DNA from: Chlamydiota bacterium
GTDB taxonomy: Bacteria; Chlamydiota; Chlamydiia; Chlamydiales; Rhabdochlamydiaceae
DNA: 58,540 nt
Assembly (NCBI GenBank): GCA_013286595.1
Contig: JABDFI010000006.1
Location: 1-58,540, forward strand
Direction: 5' to 3'
The position numbers and the translations under genes were made by a program. Of this stretch, positions 54,142-58,540 are shown piece by piece (position 1 is the first letter of the stretch; each line of letters starts with the position of its first letter). The notes under the pieces were generated by a model. The model did not search any database and was not told the origin of the DNA. It was given only the letters and a program-made list of their open reading frames with translations.

Positions 54142-54564
54142 ATGCAACTCTTATTCACATTCATTGTTGGGCTATTCATTGCTTATGCGTGCTCCCATTA
54201 CGCAAAAAAAAGAGGACGCAACCCACTTCATTGGTTCATTGGAGGAGCGCTTTTCGGAATCTTTGCTTTAATTACTCTTTTTCTCCTGCCTAACCGCCAT
54301 CGTATCAAGCCCTATCAAGCGACAGTACCTAAGGTGGAAAAAGTTCCTTCTGTCCCGTTATTGAAAGTGTTGGTCGAAACTCAAGCTAAGAAGCCATGGT
54401 ACTATCTCGATCAGGATAAAAAACAGTATGGGCCTATGAGCTTTGAAGCCTTGAGAAATGCTCTAGAAGAAGGGAAGCTTCATTTTAACACGTATGTGTG
54501 GAACGAAGAATTAGAAGAATGGAAAAGATTAAAGGAGTTGGTGGATGCTCCTTCGGTGCAATAG
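54142..54564 (+). CDS. Membrane protein with C-terminal GYF_2 domain
   Basis: 140 residues. Two short hydrophobic segments (LLFTFIVGLFIAYACSHYA, and FIGGALFGIFALITLFLLP) with a basic loop between form an N-terminal anchor; a linker follows; residues about 88-138 (PWYYLDQDKKQYGPMSFEAL to NEELEEWKRLKEL) are a GYF_2 domain, a protein-binding fold frequent in chlamydiae, planctomycetes and bacteroidetes. ATG at 54142 is preferred over a GTG at 54130; neither has a strong binding site. Single gene. Confidence 0.78.
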   Translation: MQLLFTFIVGLFIAYACSHYAKKRGRNPLHWFIGGALFGIFALITLFLLPNRHRIKPYQATVPKVEKVPSVPLLKVLVETQAKKPWYYLDQDKKQYGPMSFEALRNALEEGKLHFNTYVWNEELEEWKRLKELVDAPSVQ

Positions 54565-54590
54565 ACCTCAAGTAGAATTGTCTTGAGGTC
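54564..54590. terminator. Hairpin between convergent GYF_2 gene and rpsN
   Basis: GACCTCAAG (54564-54572) and CTTGAGGTC (54582-54590) form a perfect 9-bp stem. It lies 1 base after the GYF_2 stop and 12 before the end of rpsN, the right place for a shared terminator, though no long T-run follows on either side. Confidence 0.6.
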
Positions 54591-54602
54591 CTTATCAGGA
54601 AA

Positions 54603-54908
54603 TTACCAGCTAGATTTAACAACGCCTGGGATATAACCATTGCTTGCCATTTCTCGGAAGCAAAGACGTGAAAGTTTGAACTTTCTCAAGAAACCACGCG
54701 CTCTACCAGTCAACTGGCATCGGTTGCGCAATCTAACAGGTGAGGAGTTTTTCGGCATTTTATTGAGTGCAACTTTTGCGAGTTGACGTTCTTCTTCACT
54801 CTTATTCATGTCGAGGATAGTTTTTTTCAGACGCTGACGTTTCTCCCACTTGAGATTTACAGAGCGTTCGCGTCTTTTTTGTTTTGAAATTTGAGATTTA
54901 GTCGCCAT
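54603..54908 (-). CDS. rpsN: 30S ribosomal protein S14
   Basis: 101 residues from ATG at 54908 ([20 protein letters not shown]); the frame is open further upstream, inside rpm[21 protein letters not shown] and the last third are the conserved S14 block. It is the long form without zinc-binding cysteine pairs. It follows rpmJ by 10 bases, the same pair as in Chlamydia. Confidence 0.96.
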   Translation of the reverse strand: MATKSQISKQKRRERSVNLKWEKRQRLKKTILDMNKSEEERQLAKVALNKMPKNSSPVRLRNRCQLTGRARGFLRKFKLSRLCFREMASNGYIPGVVKSSW

Positions 54909-54918
54909 ATTTTCCCAG

Positions 54919-55059
54919 TTACTTTCTTTTTCGGGCTGGACCTTTTTGCCGCTGTTTGCGGTTGGGGTCAACTTTGTTGATCACATAGATACGTCCACGC
55001 CGGCGGACAATTTTATCCCCTTTGGCAGGGTCAGCTTTAATTGAAGCTCTTACTTTCAT
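54919..55059 (-). CDS. rpmJ: 50S ribosomal protein L36
   Basis: 46 residues starting [20 protein letters not shown], then [20 protein letters not shown] and a basic tail. It is a longer, cysteine-free L36 as in other chlamydiae. The 300 bases upstream (55060-55359) are not coding in a way I can support; they must hold promoters for this pair and the next gene, none of which stands out. Confidence 0.95.
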   Translation of the reverse strand: MKVRASIKADPAKGDKIVRRRGRIYVINKVDPNRKQRQKGPARKRK

Positions 55060-55359
55060 TGTAAATAACCTACATGAAATTTTGATTGTTTGTGCATACG
55101 TTATACGCGATGGAAGGATTTCTTTGCAAGCTCTGGGTCTAAGATTGAGTGGCGTACGCCTAAAATTCACGCCTTCTGTCTCAATTTTAAAATTTAATTT
55201 AGATTTTTCTTTTTCTTAGATGGGTTTTCGCGTAAAATTCCAGAGATCGATCGCCTCAAAGGGTGGGCATTTGAAATGCGAAAGGGAATGGATTTTGCTT
55301 TTCTTAAAATTCCTATTCTTTTAAAAAGCCTTGGTGGCTGCCAATGAAAACAGGAACAC

Positions 55360-55899
55360 ATGACTGAGCAGGGTAATGAGTCAAACGACCTCTTTCAGCA
55401 AGCGGAAGGGCGTACCATGCAGTTTTCCCAAGCGGGGTCAATCCAAGATCCTTCTTTAAGTCAGCTGCGCGATCACATCAAAAATGTGATGATCCCACTG
55501 CTCATCAAAAGTTTTCAATTAAAATTAGAATTAAGTCAAACGATTAGCCTTCCTTCTCGTTTACAGCCCTTAAAAAGCAAACAGTCTTCCGAGGAGATCA
55601 TTGAGCAGCTCAAGCAACTAGACAAAGATTTACAGGTCTTGTTCCTCTGGTGCCAAAGTTGTCGCAATCAGATCCAGAAGTCGTTGACGTTACCCGAAGA
55701 AGAGATGAAGACGCTGGTCAAAACCAACTCATCTTCTCTTTCTAATCCCGCAGTGAGTAAATCATTTTCAGAAGCCGTCTCAGCTCAATCTGGTCTGTTT
55801 AAGCATGCCATCAAAAAAGAATCCTTAGAAAAAATTGCAGAAGTTCCTCCGGTCAAACGGCGTTGGTGGCAGAGATTGCTCGGCTCCATGTTCCACTAA
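55360..55899 (+). CDS. Hypothetical helical protein, 3' half duplicated beyond metK
   Basis: 179 residues, unrecognised. The middle is helical with heptad-like leucines (LLIKSFQLKLELSQTISLPS, IIEQLKQLDKDLQVLFLWCQ), and the C-terminus is basic and aromatic (VKRRWWQRLLGSMFH). AGGA precedes the ATG. The coding region from 55651 to the stop is repeated at 57317-57561 after metK. No signal peptide. Confidence 0.65.
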   Translation: MTEQGNESNDLFQQAEGRTMQFSQAGSIQDPSLSQLRDHIKNVMIPLLIKSFQLKLELSQTISLPSRLQPLKSKQSSEEIIEQLKQLDKDLQVLFLWCQSCRNQIQKSLTLPEEEMKTLVKTNSSSLSNPAVSKSFSEAVSAQSGLFKHAIKKESLEKIAEVPPVKRRWWQRLLGSMFH

Positions 55900-55930
55900 T
55901 TAAGGTAGATGTTCACACATACCCTTCGTC

Positions 55931-55951
55931 GGGGAGTTTTGCAATTGCCTC
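55931..55951. repeat. Single tip of the 181-bp inverted-repeat element
   Basis: GGGGAGTTTTGCAATTGCCT plus C equals the right end of the elements at 24896 and 47433. The rest of the element is absent. It lies between the hypothetical gene and metK. Confidence 0.7.
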
Positions 55952-55977
55952 AATAGAAAAGAAGGTGGCTCTGGTGA

Positions 55978-56008
55978 CAGCAGCTTCCGCTTCTAGCGGG
56001 AGCTGCTG
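55978..56008 (+). promoter_or_regulatory. Hairpin upstream of metK
   Basis: CAGCAGCTTCCGC and GCGGGAGCTGCTG pair over 13 positions with one G-T wobble and a TTCTA loop. It lies 83 bases before the metK ATG. No T-run follows, so attenuation is not shown; I do not recognise a SAM riboswitch. Confidence 0.4.
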
Positions 56009-56090
56009 ATTGAAGAATATAATCCTTGAAATAAAATTGTTAATGGAAAACATTGGAGCATCTTATCATCAACAACTCAGGAGATCATCT

Positions 56091-57275
56091 ATGCTTACAA
56101 TGCGTTCATTCGTGTTTCTGGCAATGGTACTAAATGGCATTGGCAATCCGTTGGTTGCGGAAGTTGCAATAAGGAAATTTACCTCAGAATCGGTCTGCGC
56201 AGGTCATCCTGACAAAATTTGCGATCAAGTCAGCGATGCGATTTTAGATGCGATCTTGACGCTAGATCCCAAGGCAAGAGTAGGAGTGGAAACCGTAGTT
56301 GGTGATAATTGTATCGGTTTATTCGGAGAAGTCAATTCGACTGCAAAAGTAGATTTCGCGGCGGTTGCGACGAAAAAGATAAGAGACCTCGGCTACACGG
56401 AACCGAAATGGGGATTTTCTTACCTTTCACCCGTATCGGTGTACATCCATCAACAATCTCCTGACATCGCAGTTGGTGTGGGAGAGGATCAAGGAGCAGG
56501 CGATCAAGGGATGATGTTTGGTTATGCCTGCGATGAAACACCGGAGTTGATGCCGCTTCCCATCAGCCTTGCTCATGCCTTGACAAAAGAATTGGATACT
56601 GTTCGAGAAAACAAAGTATTGCCTTTCATTCGCCCGGATGGGAAATCGCAAGTCACGGTTCTTTACGAGGGTGATCGACCCTTTGCGATTGAGTCAGTTG
56701 TGATCGCTTCTCCCTATTCGGAAGAGATCGATCTGGAGACCGTCAGAGAAGGAATTATCCGCGAAGTTGTCAATCCTGTTCTCAAGAGATATGGATTTTC
56801 TATCGATCAGAAACAGATCGTGGTCAATGGAACGGGAACCTGGCATATTCCCGGTCCCGCATCAGATGCAGGCCTTACGGGAAGAAAAATCGTCGTGGAC
56901 GGCTATGGAGGATATGCGCGAATTGGCGGAGGAGCTTTTTCAGGCAAAGATCCGAGCAAGGTCGATCGTTCGGGAGCCTATGCGGCGCGCTTTATCGCAA
57001 AAAATATTGTTGCGGCGGGATATGCGAAACGGTGCGAAGTGGCTTTGGCGTATGTGATCGGCCATTCGACTCCTCTAATGAAGCAAATCGATACTTTTGG
57101 AACCGCGACTGTTACCCAAGATGAAATCGAGGCTTATGCAAAAAAGTTAATCGATACTTCCGTGAAGGGCATCGTCCAGGCGTTGGATTTGCGGAGACCC
57201 ATCTATCAGCCTACCGCCGCTTACGGACATTTCGGCAGGGAACAATTTCCCTGGGAAAAGGTAGTTGCGCAATGA
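56091..57275 (+). CDS. metK: S-adenosylmethionine synthetase with N-terminal signal-peptide-like extension
   Basis: Makes SAM from methionine and ATP. FTSESVCAGHPDKICDQVSD, GAGDQGMMFGYACDET, GGAFSGKDPSKVDRSGAYAA and the final YGHFGREQFPWEK are complete. ATG at 56091 follows AGGAG by 7 bases; the frame is open to 56010 but without a binding site. The protein therefore starts with MLTMRSFVFLAMVLNGIGNP and LVAEVA, a signal-peptide-like stretch of about 23 residues not found in normal MetK. Chlamydia lacks metK and imports SAM, so its presence is notable. The gene is bracketed by a 245-bp direct repeat. Confidence 0.92.
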   Translation: MLTMRSFVFLAMVLNGIGNPLVAEVAIRKFTSESVCAGHPDKICDQVSDAILDAILTLDPKARVGVETVVGDNCIGLFGEVNSTAKVDFAAVATKKIRDLGYTEPKWGFSYLSPVSVYIHQQSPDIAVGVGEDQGAGDQGMMFGYACDETPELMPLPISLAHALTKELDTVRENKVLPFIRPDGKSQVTVLYEGDRPFAIESVVIASPYSEEIDLETVREGIIREVVNPVLKRYGFSIDQKQIVVNGTGTWHIPGPASDAGLTGRKIVVDGYGGYARIGGGAFSGKDPSKVDRSGAYAARFIAKNIVAAGYAKRCEVALAYVIGHSTPLMKQIDTFGTATVTQDEIEAYAKKLIDTSVKGIVQALDLRRPIYQPTAAYGHFGREQFPWEKVVAQ

Positions 57276-57316
57276 GCTTTAAATGACATCAAATCCAAGA
57301 TTGAAGTGTCTGCGGG

Positions 57317-57561
57317 TGCCAAAGTTGTCACAGATCCAGAAGTCGTTGACATTACCCCAAGAGGAGATGAAGATGCTGGTCAAAAGCAACTCATCTTCTC
57401 TTTCTAATCCCGCAGTGAGTAAATCATTTTCAGCAGCTGCTTTAGCTCAATCTGTGCTGTTTAAGCATACCATCAAAAAAGAGACGCTAAAGAAGATTGC
57501 AGAAGTTCCTCTTGTGAGACAGCGTTGGTTTCAGAAAGTACTCGGCGCCATGTTCCCCTGA
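57317..57561 (+). pseudogene. Duplicated 3' half of the hypothetical gene at 55360
   Basis: Matches 55651-55899 closely and encodes QIQKSLTLPQEEMKMLVKSN, then SKSFSAAALAQSVLFKHTIK and the basic end (VRQRWFQKVLGAMFP). The 5' half is missing; the frame happens to open at an ATG at 57283 so a 92-residue product is possible, with no clear binding site. Together with the intact gene it brackets metK. Confidence 0.7.
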
Positions 57562-57658
57562 TTAAAAATCGGTTAATAACCTTTTTTATTTAAATGTAAA
57601 TAAATTATTTAACGTAGGTTGTTTTAAATTAATTGATTAAGTTAATTAAAAAAAATGG

Positions 57659-57688
57659 TTGAAAATAACGCATTATTTGTTGTATAAC
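57659..57688 (+). promoter_or_regulatory. Predicted promoter of the F-box gene at the right edge
   Basis: TTGAAA (57659-57664), 18 bases, TATAAC (57683-57688), 34 bases before the ATG at 57723. The surrounding 57562-57658 is AT-rich and empty of genes. Confidence 0.4.
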
Positions 57689-57722
57689 TATTATTATAGT
57701 TAATTTTAACAAAGGATAATTT

Positions 57723-58540
57723 ATGTCATTAGCTCTTGAACGCCTAACCCTCACGCCTGCTGTACCAGCCCCTATTCCAAAAGCGTCTCTTAAAGGTTTG
57801 CCAGATCTTCTCTTTCGCCATGTCATAAGCTTTTTGGATGTTGAAGATCATCGCAGTCTCGTCCTTTCTTGCAAGATGGGGAAAAAAAAATGGAGTCTTT
57901 GGATTGAAGATGAACGAGGTATGGCAAGACTATTGGAAATACACCGACATGTTAAGGAAGCTACTTCAATGTGGCGTAGCGGCAAACGCCTCAAGTTAAT
58001 TGCTTCGCCAAAGGATAGTTCCCAAGAGAGTAGCCAATTAAAATCAGAAGCAGTTCAAGATGCGAGTCAGTCGCAACAGGCCTTAGTACAAGGCTCTAGA
58101 GTTCGTAAAAAGGGTTCTCTCTTCTCTGAATTAGAGGCTTCTGACATCTGTGAAAATGCTTCTTTCTTCTCTGACTTGGAGGATTCTCCCACTCCTATCT
58201 CTGAAAAACCTTCTTACTTCTCTAAATTAAAGGATGCTCCCATTCCCATCTCTGAATTAATTAAAAAAGGGGATTTATCCGAAGCGATTCGCCGTATTCA
58301 CGACATGGCGGGACTGCCTAAGTATAAAGTGAATTATTTCATGGAATGTGTATTCAAGTTTGTTGAACAAAACCGTATTGAAGAGGCTGTACAAATAGTA
58401 GAGTCCATGAAAAAAATAATCGATACGGATAAAGCAGCTCTAGGGTTTGTAGAAGAGCATATTCTCAAATATTTAGACAAAGCGATTTTTGCCGTAGGGG
58501 ATTGGGTTGTTTCTAGTGATCTGTCACAAAAACAAGCTAG
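57723..58540 (+). CDS. F-box protein without LRRs, with tandem repeats; truncated by the window edge
   Basis: The frame is open from ATG at 57723 to the end of the window (272 complete codons). AAGGAT precedes the ATG. The start (MSLALERLTLTPAVPAPIPK) is like the LRR family leader, and LKGLPDLLFRHVISFLDVED is an F-box-like segment. Residues about 137-178 hold three imperfect repeats of 17-20 residues (SLFSELEASD, SFFSDLEDSPTPISEKP, SYFSKLKDAPIPISE). The last 90 residues (GDLSEAIRRIHDMAG, NRIEEAVQIVESMKK) look like helical TPR or PPR-type repeats. Probably another host-directed adaptor. The C-terminus is not in the window. Confidence 0.78.
   Translation, partial: MSLALERLTLTPAVPAPIPKASLKGLPDLLFRHVISFLDVEDHRSLVLSCKMGKKKWSLWIEDERGMARLLEIHRHVKEATSMWRSGKRLKLIASPKDSSQESSQLKSEAVQDASQSQQALVQGSRVRKKGSLFSELEASDICENASFFSDLEDSPTPISEKPSYFSKLKDAPIPISELIKKGDLSEAIRRIHDMAGLPKYKVNYFMECVFKFVEQNRIEEAVQIVESMKKIIDTDKAALGFVEEHILKYLDKAIFAVGDWVVSSDLSQKQA

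Noticed and set aside
55978-56008. Hairpin before metK as a SAM riboswitch
   Set aside because: A single 13-bp stem without the conserved core or multi-helix layout of SAM riboswitches; kept only as a hairpin.
57629-57826. 65-codon minus-strand frame near the right end
   Set aside because: Antisense to the start of the F-box gene, without binding site or recognisable content.

Overview
The window looks like a piece of the chromosome of an amoeba-associated chlamydia (Parachlamydiaceae, close to Protochlamydia or Neochlamydia). Three things support this. Several gene groups match Chlamydia synteny as I remember it (rnc-radA-hemC, pcnB/lpxB, mfd-alaS with hemE/tkt nearby, rpmJ-rpsN, dapL). The pathway set is chlamydial (LL-diaminopimelate aminotransferase, a short HemC). 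And there is a large eukaryote-like accessory set: F-box/leucine-rich-repeat (LRR) proteins, ankyrin repeats and a mitochondrial-carrier-type transporter. DNA is AT-rich, and housekeeping genes alternate with LRR genes and decayed fragments.

Layout. 1-4.7 kb is accessory: an LRR remnant, a uridine-kinase fragment, an F-box/LRR gene, an unknown gene, uridine kinase with a signal-peptide-like N-terminus, and a mitochondrial carrier family protein, closed by a perfect 36-bp-arm palindrome. 4.7-10.6 kb carries mfd and alaS (minus). 10.9-12.5 kb has an LRR gene with a decayed 3' end and a small membrane protein. 12.6-16.4 kb is tkt-hemE-GNAT. 16.5-23.9 kb is accessory: an ankyrin protein, an IS remnant, one minus-strand LRR gene and a tandem triplet of LRR genes behind one promoter. 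24-27.4 kb holds arginase, hemF and hemG, punctuated by a short inverted-repeat element. 27.5-31.9 kb has the best preserved LRR gene, a BioF-like protein lacking the PLP lysine, and an AAA ATPase behind a tandem palindromic repeat array. 31.9-37.6 kb has dapL and the rnc-radA-hemC-hemD run, where hemD is fused in frame to an immunity-like gene. 37.7-41.8 kb is a zone of segmental duplications made of hemD 3' ends, LRR genes and an lpxB 3' end. 41.8-51.5 kb is housekeeping: lpxB, an alpha/beta hydrolase, pcnB, a Tsr3/DTW-like protein, a thioredoxin-fold protein, a glycosyltransferase, a K+ channel subunit, uvrD/pcrA, rnpA and rpmH. 51.8-58.5 kb has another LRR gene, an AmaP/Asp23 pair, a GYF_2 protein, rpsN-rpmJ, metK inside a direct duplication, and an F-box protein running off the right edge.

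How it fits together. Five haem genes (hemC, D, E, F, G) are scattered among the blocks. The F-box/LRR proteins are probably host-directed ubiquitin-ligase adaptors, and their genes share a promoter and leader, so they may be co-regulated. Ten complete copies, several tails and one F-box protein without LRRs show active turnover: internal gain and loss of 75-bp units, tandem duplication, and repeated loss of a C-terminal module (signature KGGDxWG). Two metabolic enzymes, uridine kinase and SAM synthetase, carry signal-peptide-like N-termini, and with the mitochondrial carrier they make the accessory set worth testing for export into the host. All functions are read from sequence motifs and memory of families; no searches were run.
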